Below are positions 43,880 to 55,000 of a stretch of 64,000 nt of DNA, piece by piece (positions within the stretch are counted from its first letter, which is position 1; each line of letters opens with the position of its first letter). The translations under genes were made by a program, and so were the position numbers. Source of the DNA: Gnetum montanum (Eukaryota; Streptophyta; Gnetopsida; Gnetales; Gnetaceae); NCBI GenBank assembly GCA_015680685.1, contig MNCI01028403.1, forward strand, positions 856,295 to 920,294. Direction: 5' to 3'. Below the pieces are notes generated by a model that saw only the letters and a list, made by a program, of their open reading frames with translations, was not told the DNA's origin and did no database searches.

Positions 43880-46800
43880 TCATAAGAAAAGCTTCACTTG
43901 TTAGATGTTAACCAACTGCTTTTTATTTGGGCTTTTAGGCTTGTATATAATCATCTCCCTAGAAGGAAAGGTTTCATTAATTATATAAGGTCCCTTCCAT
44001 AATGTTTAGAATTTTGTTTTCTGGCACACATATGTGGGGTTCCATAGAGAACCTTGTATCCCAGTTGAAATTTTACTTTCCAAATTCATAAGTCATGTCA
44101 TTGCTTGGTGAATGCCTTGTGCACTTCATTCAAATATATGGTCACTAATCGATTTTCATCTAGCACATTGAGGTTGATCAGTCTTTATTTTTGTGGTAGA
44201 CTTAGGTCAATGATCCTTCATTTGTGTGGTGATCCTATCATCTCATTAACAACATTCACAAGATTGGATAAACCAGTGAATGTCCTTGAAGATTATAGGC
44301 TAATAGTATCTTGCCATTAGTATTTTTATAACTATGTGTCTTCCAGTGTAGTGGCCTCTATAAGGGCCTTCGTGACCATCCTATAGAATGCATAGTTGAT
44401 CTACATTAGGAACACAACAATCAACCAAGGCATTGGTGCACATCTTCTAGAGGTGTCCATTGATTTCCATGAAATAGTTGCCTAGATGAAGAAACTATTA
44501 TTTCTTCCTAAATTTTAGACCTTGTGGAACCTCCTAAGTGAGTAGGTAAGTGAGGATGTCATTGTACCATGTTATTTTTATGGGCATTTGTTCATTTACT
44601 ACTCCTATTAAGAAAATTTCATTTAGAAATTGATCAAAGAGTGAGCTCTCCTCCTCTTTATTATCACATCTTAACCAAGAGAGATGGTCAAGGACCACGT
44701 TCTCAATGCCTTTCTGATCTACCATTGTAAGACTGAATTCCTCCAAGACCACAAGTCACTGCATGATATGAGGACACATTGTTGGCTTATTTAATAAGAA
44801 ACAAATGGCACTATGATCATGGTGCACAAATACTTTATAGCCAAGCACATAGTGTCTAAACATTTTGAGAGCATACACCACTACCATTAATTCTTTCTCA
44901 TCTATGGTGTAATTTAACTATGCGTCCACAGGGCTTTAACTCATGCAATGGATGTAATATGGACATTTCTTATCATCCAACTATGCAAGCATGACTCCCA
45001 AGGCATAATTAAATGCATTAGTCATTATCTAAAATGGTCTAGACTATTTTGATGCTTGTAGAATTGGAGTTTCTACAAGTTTGTCCTTTAACTATTGGAA
45101 TGCATGTTCATACTCCTTGGTCTAGATGAATGGAGCATATTTATTTGTAAGCTTATCCAACAATTTTGTAATCTTAGATAAATTCTCTATAAATCATTGG
45201 TAGTAGCCAATGTGTCCAAGGAATGATTAGAAGTCTTTAGCTATTTCTAGTTGGTGTGTGATTCCTTGGATGATCCTTATCTTTTTTAGGTCTACCTCAA
45301 TCCCTTCTCATAAAATTCAATGCCCTAGTAGGACCATTAGATGGCTTTTTTACCAATTGAATCTAAGGTTTATTTCAATACATATTTTCAATACCTACTC
45401 AAGGTAGTCTAGGACTTCCTCAAATGTAGCCCCATAGGTAGAGAAGTCATCCATAAAGACTTCTACCTTACTACAAATTTGTTGTTGAAAAATGCTAAGG
45501 GCCAAATGTTTATATGTTGCAAGGAAATTACATAGAATGAATGGCATCTTACAATATTCAAAATTTCCCTAGAAATTTGTGAATGTTGTCTGGGCCTAAT
45601 CTTCTTATGCAATCTAGATTTGTTTATAGCCACTATAACCATCCAAGAAGCTATAATAGCAATGACCAGAAATAGTGTTCAACACTTGGTCCACAAATGG
45701 CAATGGAAAATGATCTTTAAATGTTATCATATTCAATAGCTTAAAGTCAATGAAGACCCACCACTTGCCACTTTTTTGGCATAATTATAAGTGGGATAAC
45801 CCACTAACTATCTATGATGAGATAGATGAATGCCACCTTGAGAAATTATTCTATTTCCTCCTTGATGATTTGTTTTAATTTGGGATTTAGCTACCTTTAC
45901 AGTTGCCTTCTTGGCTTCATGGTCAGGTCAATGTAAATGTGATGTTGGCATATCCATGGATCAGTTATAGTTAGTTTGGGATATGACCAAGCAAAGTTTG
46001 TTGACCATTTCTTGACCACTGTCAATAGCTTATCTTTTTGTTTAGGAGCAAGATTTTCATTGATTATAACTAGCTTGCCATTATTTAAAAATGCATATTC
46101 CATGTTGACTAGTATATGTTTTAACTCTAGGGACTCCTACTTGAAGTTATCAAGGATTACCAACTCTCCTCAATAGATATCATCATATTCATCATTAAAG
46201 AGTTGGTGATGAACTTTCTCAAGTTCATACATTCCTTCGACATAAGCACATGTCAAGCTCTTCATTGGTTTCATAAATAATGTGCTGCTATCTAAGTTAG
46301 CTATTATGCACTAGCTACCCTCCTATTTTGTGGCTGCTACATATAGACACCTTTGGATATCAGTTTCATGAGCACACTGATTGCATGATTTAAGGAATGT
46401 ACTTTTAATGGACTAGAATTTCTACATGCAATTGCACTCGTTATTGCTATATGCAATGCATCGAACATGCTTCTTCTCTAGTCATCCAAATTCATTCTTT
46501 GGAGATTTCTTAGAAGAGGTCCATGATGTCCATTTTTGCATCAATAGTGCTTAACCAAACCCTTCCCATAATGATGGGAAAGTCACCTTTGTAGTCCTCT
46601 ACCTTGATCACCAGAAGATCAGTAGGATAGGACAACCCATAAACTGTGGTCATAATGTCCTCCACTAATTCCAAAGGGATAGTGATTGACTAGTCTGCCA
46701 ATTCCAAATAGATATTTCTCTTCTTGAGAGGTGGTAGGTTCTAGGCCTTGTACATGTCATAAGAGATGAGACTGCCACTAGAACAAGAATCAAGAAGAGC

Positions 46801-46920
46801 ATTGCATGGCTCATGTCCAATGATATATAAGTAAATAAGAAAACTTCTGTGGTTAGATCTTTTTGTGGAAAGGTTTCTAACCTTGAACCAATTGGAAATA
46901 GCATGAGTTAACATCACAGT
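43880..46920 (-). pseudogene. Element C pol (protease, RT, RNase H, integrase remnant)
   Basis: Minus strand order. Protease near 46560-46850, with LLDSCSSGSLIS at the active site and IIMGRVWLSTI. RT 46100-45250: the MEYAFLNNGKLV linker, WVIPL-type and FLDGYSGYNQ motifs (near 45650), and FMDDFSTYG (near 45440). RNase H near 45000-44640 with DEKELMVVVYALKMFRHY. H2C2 zinc region near 44400-44240. The integrase catalytic core is absent: sequence passes directly to a C-terminal-like VKFQLGYKVL segment at about 44100. Many nonsense codons. Dead. Confidence 0.75.
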
Positions 46921-47559
46921 GCAAATCTAAGGTGACATTTGTTTTGAAGGGCACTCAAATGTGTTTGATGTAGATGATGAGGGTGTTGGATATATAGGAC
47001 AACCAATCACATTAGGTTATGAGGGTTTTGGAGGACTGTTGGGTTAGAAAAATGATCATTTCCTAAAATGATTATCTAAACCACTCAACTGGAATGCTAG
47101 TTGTAAATTTACAACCCTTATAACATTTTGTTCTATGATTGTGAGGTAATTTCACCTTGCATGGATGGAGAAAAAGGTAACTAGGTTGAGGGTGGAGGGG
47201 TGTGTGCAAACACATGTGGAGGATGGTATGGATTTGGGTTCTTCCCTTGAGTAGATTTTGAATGAGTTCAATGATACTCTAGATGGTAATAGTGATGTTT
47301 AAATGAGGCGTGGATCGTAGAACTTCATGGAGATACAAGTTGTTGAACATAGTACCTATGTGGATTTATTTGCCTATAAGGGTACTGTTGTCTTAGTAGT
47401 AACATTCCCCACAACTATGGTTGGTGTCATTATTTATATTATTCATATGGTTTTGATGGAGCTCCACTTTGATAGTAAGCTTATTATTTCTAGTGGAAGT
47501 ACTTCCGATTGCCTTGAGGGTAAGGCAATCATCTAGGTGCTTACTTCTTTGCTAGTTAT

Positions 47560-49330
47560 AGATTCAACATGTACACCCTAGACTCTTGTAAGTGTGACAC
47601 CATAGGACAACATCTCTTAGGATGGTCATATTAACAAATGTCACACCCACCATCATCATTAAAGTTTATCTCCACAACTTCTTCCATTGTACCTCTTTGT
47701 TAGGCACGTTCAACATCTTTCCGCCTCCTATGATCACGATCACTATTTTGCTCTTTGGACTCTTCAACAGTCTTCATAGCAGTTTGAAACTTCCCATCTA
47801 AAGAGTCCCATAATTTATCAACCTTTACCAAAATATTGAAAATAGATTTTTGGATGGGTAAGGTTTTCCTATTCACCACTTCATCAAGTGGTGACTCCTC
47901 CTCATTGCAAAATTAGACCTCCCTTTTCTTGATGGAAGGGTTTCTATTATACTCTTCCACACTTTTCCTTTTTTGCAACTTACCTTCTTCTTTTACTCCC
48001 TACTCTATCAACCTTTGTATCTAATGAGCTCTTAGTTTGGATAGTCTACCTTGGGCATAAACCCCAAGAGTTCTTGTAGTTTCTACTCTAAGCCCATCTA
48101 TGATGTTGCAAAGTTGTTCCCTTTAAGAATAATCATGGCCAGGGCATCAATGTAAGAGAGAATAAAATCTATCCATGGTGACATCCAATGGTTCATGTGT
48201 TCCTTATTTCCAGCCTTGGATTTACCTATTCAAATTGGACACTTTGAAGTACATCTGGTATTTTTTATTAAATAGCTCAAGCATTGCACTCCATCGGCAG
48301 AGAGATTCTATCTCTAAGGACTAATACTAGCTTTCTACTTCTTTAATCAATGTCTTGGGAAAGAGCTTGATTATCTACCGATCATTTTCAATGTTTTGCA
48401 AGGAACAGGCATTATGGAAAGCTTGTAAATGTGTCTATGGATTAGAGTTATATCACCCCTCAAATATTGAAATATTGTTCATGTCTAAGTGCTTGATCCT
48501 ACTATCTTTCACATGCCTAATTGGGATCTTAACTACCTCTGCAATTTTAAGCATGCTTCAAGTTGTCAAATGAGACTAATGATGTCCTCTATTACCCCTT
48601 TGTTCATTATGGGCAAGGTTATGAATATTTTTGTCCCGTTGAACACTATCATCATGGTTAGTCTTTCTACAACATCTATCAAAACCAAAAGAAGAGGAAG
48701 AAGGGGATGTAGATGAAGAGGTTCAAGAGGGAGAAGGACTACCACCACCATGATGTCTATCAATTTTTCTTTGGTTGTCATAGCCACATTCATAAGTCTT
48801 CTTATTATCTTGATGCTTATCTAATCCCTTTCCTTGACTACCATCTTTTTTTGAACCTAGATTTTTTATCGTGAAGCACAAGTTCAAAGTCACATCCCCA
48901 TCATTAGTAACAAGGGATGGAGAATTATTAGGTTGAGAGCCCTCAAAGGGAGGGTCCTCATTCTTGTTTTGGTTTAGCAAGAACAAGGGATTAGTGAACC
49001 ATTTTGCCTTCATAGCCTCATGATGCCTCTCCTAGTATTGATCTCTCTTGCATTGTGTGTTATTGGGATGGTAGTCCCTAGTTTCACAACCATTCACAAC
49101 ATATTCCTCTTGAAGATCATGGATGCCTAACCTTGTAAGAGTTTGAAGTAGCATCATGGACACATATCGATCAGGAGACATTACAATGTTGCCCTCCATA
49201 TCATGCAATCACAATTGCTCATCCTAGTATAGGATGATAGTGAAATCAAGCACATACTCATCTAGATGAGTATATACCACCTTGCACTATTGTGAAACCC
49301 ACAATTTGACATCTTCATGCCTATAAGAAA
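47560..49330 (-). pseudogene. Element C gag
   Basis: N-terminal part near 49013-48723 is N/K/D/G-rich. A capsid-type region lies at about 48560-48050, and a coiled segment with ILVKVDKLWDSL near 47840. The zinc knuckle CDIC-YDHPKRC lies near 47610-47640; one of its residues is now a stop codon. Homologous to element H gag (62880-64000). A Q/P/S-rich linker (47000-47560) joins gag to protease. Confidence 0.7.
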
Positions 49331-49491
49331 AAGAAGAAATTTTGCAAACAAATAAAATATCAGTATGCTTTCATAATTATATGTTGTGTGAGAGTGATGT
49401 TGACCTTGGGTTCATCCAACAATATCAATAATGTTTACTAATCCTAGATAGTGCATGTTTCAACAAACAGAATCTTTGGCAACGATGCCAA
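49331..49491 (-). promoter_or_regulatory. Element C leader and primer-binding site
   Basis: Minus strand TTGGCATCGTTGCCAAAGATT starts two to three bases from the LTR end. Compare TGGCGCCGTTGCC, the PBS I associate with Athila elements; the difference is a C-to-T type change. The leader is short and non-coding. Confidence 0.75.
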
Positions 49492-50418
49492 TGATAAGTG
49501 GTCAAGGTACCGCTATGCCCAGCCATATGAATCATGAATCATTCATGCATAATATGGTTGAATTCTATAGACTCTATAGTTTCTGGTACACCAGTGTTCT
49601 AGGAGGTGAACTTTGTCATAATGGTCATTCATTATCTTTCCAAATACACTTGTGATGCATATGATATGATTAAGTGTAACTGAGGCATGTGACTTTCATT
49701 ATTTTATGTTTTATGCTCTTTAGTGCTTAAAGTAACGAGATGATGTAATTTAACAACTAATTTAGTCTAAGTAAGTAATCTCTAACTAATCCTAACATAA
49801 GCATCCATTCCCACTTTCCGTATAGTTTTTGAACCTACATATCCATTGTTGGATTACCAAGCACTATGCTATTGGGTGCACCAAGCAATAATGCTATTGG
49901 GATTACCAAGTGAATATGTGTTTATGCTTCAAGTGGTCATACTTATGTGTTTAGTCTATTTATCTTAATTAATTAATTAATTAATTGAATTATAATTTAG
50001 CTTAATTAATGACATTATTAATGAAAATAATAAATGCATAAACAAATCATTAATCTATTGTAAGTGCTACAATATTTGATCAAAAGGCTCGTCTTTATTG
50101 TCAAACATACTAGTGTGGTTTAGGTACAACAGTGCTCAAATAAAGATCCATATACTTTATGACTCTTACTATAGGCACTCAGAGAAATATTCTAAATTTC
50201 AAATGAAGAAACTGCAAAATCTTTGTTACTACTATGAGTTGAATTATTCATAAACACAACTAGAAGCTTCTATTTATAGTGTTTGATATAGAACTACATT
50301 GACGGGGCCCTATAGACATAGCAAACACTACGTCAATGGGGCAACACCACTTAAATCGGGCCCTGTCGACAAGGCAACATTAACGGGATCTCTTGATGCA
50401 ACACTTTAACACTTATCA
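49492..50418 (-). repeat. LTR shared by element C (5') and a second Athila-like copy (3')
   Basis: 927 bp, TGATAAGTG at one end and CACTTATCA at the other, a perfect 9-bp terminal inverted repeat. The PBS lies on its left and a PPT (GTTGTGGGGGTA on the minus strand) on its right, so it serves as 5' LTR of C and as 3' LTR of the copy at 50419-53367. No target-site duplication is possible here. Confidence 0.8.
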
Positions 50419-53367
50419 TACCCCCACAACTAAATGAAAACTTGACCTTAAGTTCCTTTACAAAATTGGTAAGGTATGGGATTATCAATTAACTCTTGAC
50501 AAAACAAATTGATTTGACAAAACTAAGTGCCCGACTATACAAATCAACATATTAGAAAAATTTGTGGTGTTCATGACATAAAATTGAACACCATAACATG
50601 ACTACATAAAAATGTAATAGCACATCCTCTGATGACTTACAAGCAGTGAAGAAAATTAGATAGTCCTAGGCAGCAAAGGCTCCTAAGGTTCTAAAGGACC
50701 TTCATCGACTTTAGGCATGTGTAATAGCTAAGGTGGTTGTAGCTATCCTACTATGGCTACAACCTCTGGTGGAAGGTGAAAGGAATCTAGTAATTCCTTC
50801 ATGTTCTCCTACTTACTTTGGGGATTATTCATAGTCCATGCGACATCACCAATGTGGCTTGGAATAGGGAGATTCCACAGACAAGGCATTGCCAAGAACA
50901 TCTCCTTCACATTCACAAACTAGGCAATAAACCATTTACATTCAATATCGAATGCCTTAACTACATTTTACAGCTTCTAGTAGTCATTCATCCTCTTGGC
51001 TAGGTACTTAGTAGTTGATCATTAATCAATAAATCATGACTTAAGAACTTTGATTTTAGTGTTTGCCACTGCAAGCTTTTTCCTGGTGTCTTAGTAATGC
51101 TTGAACTTAGCCTTGTATAATAAGTATGAGATGGCCACCTATTTTCTGAGTTCTACCTGTGGTCATCTAGTAGTCAACATGATCAAATTTACATACCAAA
51201 GATTGGTGAGCTCCATGTATTTCATCATCTCCTTAATTTACAACTCCTTCATGCAAATTTCCACTTTATTGTAGGTGTCTATCTCATCAACGATAGATTG
51301 CCACACTTCTTTTCCTTGCTGAAATTGTTGGAGGGTTTCATTCACTTTTGCCTTTGCCAACTAGATGTGACCTATTCTATATAATGATGCTTGATCCTCT
51401 CAAATTTCAGAGTCTCCACTTTCCAAGCAACTACCTCAATTGTAGTTTTCTAGTGAAGGGTGAGGACTTCCTCCATGGAGAGATTTGTATTTTTTACTAA
51501 AAATCTTCTTAGTTATGTGTTTTCTTTGTCTTGTTACTCCTCTTATTGATGGATGAAATCAGTTAATTATTGCTTATTCTCATCAACATTCCATAGGCAA
51601 TGGTTCTTTTCAGTCAATTGTACATTCCCCTAGTATGTCTAATCCAAGGTCTTCTGAATTTTATATTGTGTGGCCTCTACTAAGGATTGGTAAAACACCA
51701 TCATCTCCATTGCACCCTCAACATCTTTTAGTTTAGTGTGAAGCTATTCCATAGCTTCATCCCTTGTTAATGTTAGGTTGAGGAATGTGGGGTTCACAAT
51801 CTGGGATCTTAATTTAGCAACTTTAGCAACCAATCATTCATTCATCTTCTTAGCTATTTCGAGTTTTCCCTCCAAGATGATATTCTTGCCCCTTACCTCT
51901 AGTAGCTCTCACTCAGTTGTAGTAATATTTTCTGAAAGATCAAAGACATCAAAAACTGGTTGCCCAGTTCTCACTAGTTGGTCTAGTAGTTCTTCATGTT
52001 GTGCTATGTTTATTCTGCTACTTGTGATTACTATGAAAATATGCATATCCTTGAGTGTAGTGATGTCTAGGGTAGATGACATAGGTGAATTAAGCATTTT
52101 GAACATTTTAGTAAGCAATCACCTTTGCTAGGGTCTCTTGCCCTTAGTGTTGCATCACCAAAACTATTTCCCTTCAACAAAGTTTCCTAATAAGGCATGG
52201 GAAGGGGTGTGCCTTCCTTTCATGTTCATTTTTTTTAAATATCTTCTCCATATCTAAATAGAGTAGCTATAGAAGGTTCATGGGGAATCTCCCACCCAAA
52301 GCAGTACATGCTCAAGTAAAGAATGTAGTGATTTTGCTTGGCCTCACTGTGGAATTGAGGTGGAAGGTTGCAATCTTGTAGTAGATCCTCCCTACTAATG
52401 TGAACACATCAAACTTCTTACAGTCGATACCATAGCACCATTGAACCCATTCTTTCTTGATGTTGGGATCCACATGCATTGGAATCTTAGCAAGACCTGT
52501 CCTTGTTTTTAGCAACTTAAGAACTTTCGAAATGACCTACACCAAGTACGACACTAACATGTCCTTAATTTTGACCATTTAGCTAGTCTACTTGTTGTTC
52601 CAAAACAAAAATATTTCTTTCATGTACCACTCCCCAGTGGAAGTGATGATTGGCCATATGGGAGAGGCCTTTAGTTAGTCTTGCACTTCTTTTGATGCTT
52701 GCCCCAAGAAAGGGCTAAATTTTAACTCATGGAGCACTATTTTTTGGACCTCTCATGATCTAATCTGATTCAAGCAAGCCTTTGTCAAGGTTACCTCAAG
52801 ATTTTTTGGTTGGACTAGTGCATCATCCTGATGGGAGTGTTCTATTGCTACTACTGATTTTGGAATTTGTTTGATAGATTCCACCTCTACCTCTTCCCTA
52901 AGAGGACTTGTCTCATGGGTTGCAAACAGTTCTTCCTAGGCCTATTCTTGGCCCTTTCCCATTCTTGGTTGTTTCTCCATTTTTTGAGATGGTTCTACTT
53001 CCTATGTGTGCTTTCCTTTTGATGCCATTTGTAGTAACAACACATCCATCAATTAGTAGATATAATGTGTAACCTTAAATTTTTAAATACCTTCTCTCAT
53101 TAGTTAGTTACACTTTGGCTACGGTTGGGCTATGGAAAATTGATTATTTTATTAGTTATTTATTATAAATGTCACCAAATTTTTTTGGAAAGGTTTAGCT
53201 CTTGTAATTTGGTGTTTAAGTGTTTGTTTCTTAGTTAAACCCTTGTGGGAGCTAGAAAAATGGCGAAAACATTTTTATTAAAAATGGAATATTTGTGGCC
53301 CCCATGATGAAGAGCTTACCTCTAGTAGCTGTAGGGTCAAAGAACGAAGTGATTTGGATAAACTGGT
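50419..53367 (-). mobile_element. Second Athila-like copy, 3' portion only
   Basis: Aligns with element C from its PPT through the extra ORF to the spacer. Homology stops at about 53367, after GTGATTTGGAT, and Tat-like element E begins. Together with C it forms a tandem LTR-internal-LTR-internal arrangement, as produced by unequal recombination between LTRs. Its uninterrupted extra ORF gives the empty sites for B and D. Confidence 0.7.
50650..53028 (-). pseudogene. Athila-type extra ORF, uninterrupted copy (about 790 codons)
   Basis: ATG at 53028 (MASKGKHT), frame traced down to about 50650. The N-terminal third includes ATHETSPLREEVEVESIKQ and, in an open stretch at 52515-52312, IPMHVDPNIKKEWVQWCYG and IATFHLNSTVRPSKITTFF. 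The middle and C-terminal parts are E/K/L/Q-rich and heptad-like, with EELLDQLV and GKLEIAKKMNE. The end is proline-rich after ELLD. Numerous TAG codons. Athila elements carry a gene here that is often called env-like. I see no clear signal peptide or membrane anchor, so I use only the neutral name. Confidence 0.6.
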
Positions 53368-53384
53368 ATTGTGTGGGTAATAAT

Positions 53385-53830
53385 AAATGGATTAGAAACC
53401 TTTAACTCTTCATAGGATAAGGCTAAAACATAATTGAATACATGTAGCAATGTGATTAACATGTGCTTTTCGCTAGAATGTAAATGTTTACCTATTCGAA
53501 TAGGGTATTCTTTATTTTTCTTTTTTATGAAAGAAATTTTAGTTTCTACTAATACTCACCAATCTTTGTGTTGTAGAATCTTAATTACATTATCCATTTT
53601 CTCAAATTTAGCTTTCCTAACAATATCATTGGGTGAAACTTCATTGATAAGGATTGAGTCATTTAAATAAATGTGTGAAGCTTCAAAAATTTGATCATAA
53701 AACTCCTCTTAACTAGTAAGAAAACAAGTAATTTGATTATCATCATCAAACACTTGTAAAGATATCACATTATCATGGATGGAGTAACAATCAACCTTTT
53801 CCATGATGATTTTAGAATCCCAAGCTCCAC
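53385..53830 (-). pseudogene. Element E aRH-to-RT linker
   Basis: Spacer on the minus strand leading toward RT. It ends with a NYVLALSYEEL segment followed by ITHTIPV, typical of the last residues before RT fingers in Tat polyproteins. The break therefore falls exactly at the RT start. A few nonsense codons. Confidence 0.55.
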
Positions 53831-53837
53831 AAGAAAA

Positions 53838-54245
53838 TTAAAGATCAATAACACAATCAACTTGTGCTAAAGCATCAAGAATATGATTTTCATCTCTACA
53901 AACATGTTCTAGCATGACAAGATCAAATTCCTTGAATAATTCCAATACATACGTCTTGTATGCTCTCATTAAAGAATCCTTATGTTCATAAATGTTGTTT
54001 ATTTGATTCACAATAAGTAGTGAATCGTAGTAAATATTTAACTTTAAAAGATTGAAGTAAATAGCATACTTTAGTCCTTGAATTAAAGATTCATATTCAA
54101 CTATGTTGTTTGTCATGGGCTTTCATAAATGAATGGATTTAAGCTTTGGAGCTTCCCCAAGTGGAATTAACATAATTTGATCACCACATCCTCATTTTGA
54201 TGAGGCTTCATCGATCCTAGGTACCCCATGTGTTCAAGTTATTGA
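53838..54245 (-). pseudogene. Element E archaeal-type RNase H domain
   Basis: Motifs on the minus strand: DEASS near the N-terminus (normally DGASS), NNIVEYESLIQGLKYAI, IYYDSLLIVNQ, and ENHILDALAQVD at the end. The 53838-54116 frame is open for 92 codons. Homologous in type and position to the domain at 32200-32640 in D. Confidence 0.75.
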
Positions 54246-54396
54246 AATCCAAAAATCAAGCTTTTTGATTGATACAAGCATTGTCATCTTCCAAAATTGT
54301 ATTATCATCTAAGTGTTGAATAGTGAGGATTTCATTAATATTCTTGCCTTTACTATTTAGTGGAGGGTCACCAGATAGGAAAGTCTTTCCATCATG

Positions 54397-55000
54397 CTAG
54401 TGGAAAGGTAGTGTGTCAATGTGAAGTTCAAAAAGTTCCCTGTAAGTTTGGTAACAAGATGTGGCATAAGTATGAATATAAGGGTTTATGTTAGGTAAGG
54501 AGTCATTCATTGCATCTAAATTTTCATCTAGTTTGTATTCACCAAAGTTAAGATCAATGATTCTGACAAAGTCTACACTTTGGTCTATTGATATGACATG
54601 AATTTCATCAAGACTTGAGATGACATGATGATGAAAAGGTTCTCTAGGAATTAGTACATGTTTAGATCCTCCTTTAATTGGAAGTAGGAGTTCTAAGAAA
54701 TCAGATATAAAGAAACCTCCAAATTGGAAACCAAAGGTACATGAAAGCAACATGCCATAAGTATGTTTCATATCAACTACTAAGTTATTTATGTGACATG
54801 AATAATTAGGATTTTTTTTAGGAAAATTTGAACATATTTAAGCGATCATACTACATGGACATTGGATCCATCAAGTTGGATAACACTTCTTATTTTGCGA
54901 ATCATTTGGGCTCCTAAAACTTTACATACCTAAAGAGGCATTACATTTATAGTAGCTCCTAAATCCATTAGAAAATTATGAACATTCTTTCATAGCATGA
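54397..55000 (-). pseudogene. Element E protease and following segment
   Basis: The active-site segment reads FLMDLGATINVMP (D-L-G-A) at about 54940-54985, with a decayed CKVLGA helix after it. The downstream frame (54771-54397, 124 codons) has GGFFISDFLELLLP and an acidic segment and continues toward the aRH. Confidence 0.65.

Larger units (their letters stand above)
2480..50418 (-). mobile_element. Athila-like LTR retrotransposon C, full length but carrying nested insertions
   Basis: Read on the minus strand: 5' LTR 50418-49492, PBS, gag, protease, RT, RNase H, integrase remnant, AT-rich spacer, a long same-strand extra ORF, PPT, 3' LTR 3466-2480. The assignment to Athila rests on the PBS (TGGCATCGTTGCC), the gag knuckle of CxxCxxxH type, the RT sequence style, and an extra ORF between pol and the 3' LTR, which is characteristic of that lineage. 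Elements B and D are inserted in the extra ORF. Frames are full of nonsense codons. No matching target-site duplication can be found, because the 5' LTR is shared with a further Athila-like copy to its right. Confidence 0.78.

Noticed and set aside
2475-50423. Target-site duplication for element C
   Set aside because: The left flank is CTAAG, the right is TACCC from the PPT of the adjoining copy; no match, because the LTR is shared in a tandem.
50650-53028. Calling the extra ORF an envelope gene
   Set aside because: No clear signal peptide, cleavage site or membrane anchor could be seen. Position alone suggests the Athila env-like gene, so a neutral name is used.
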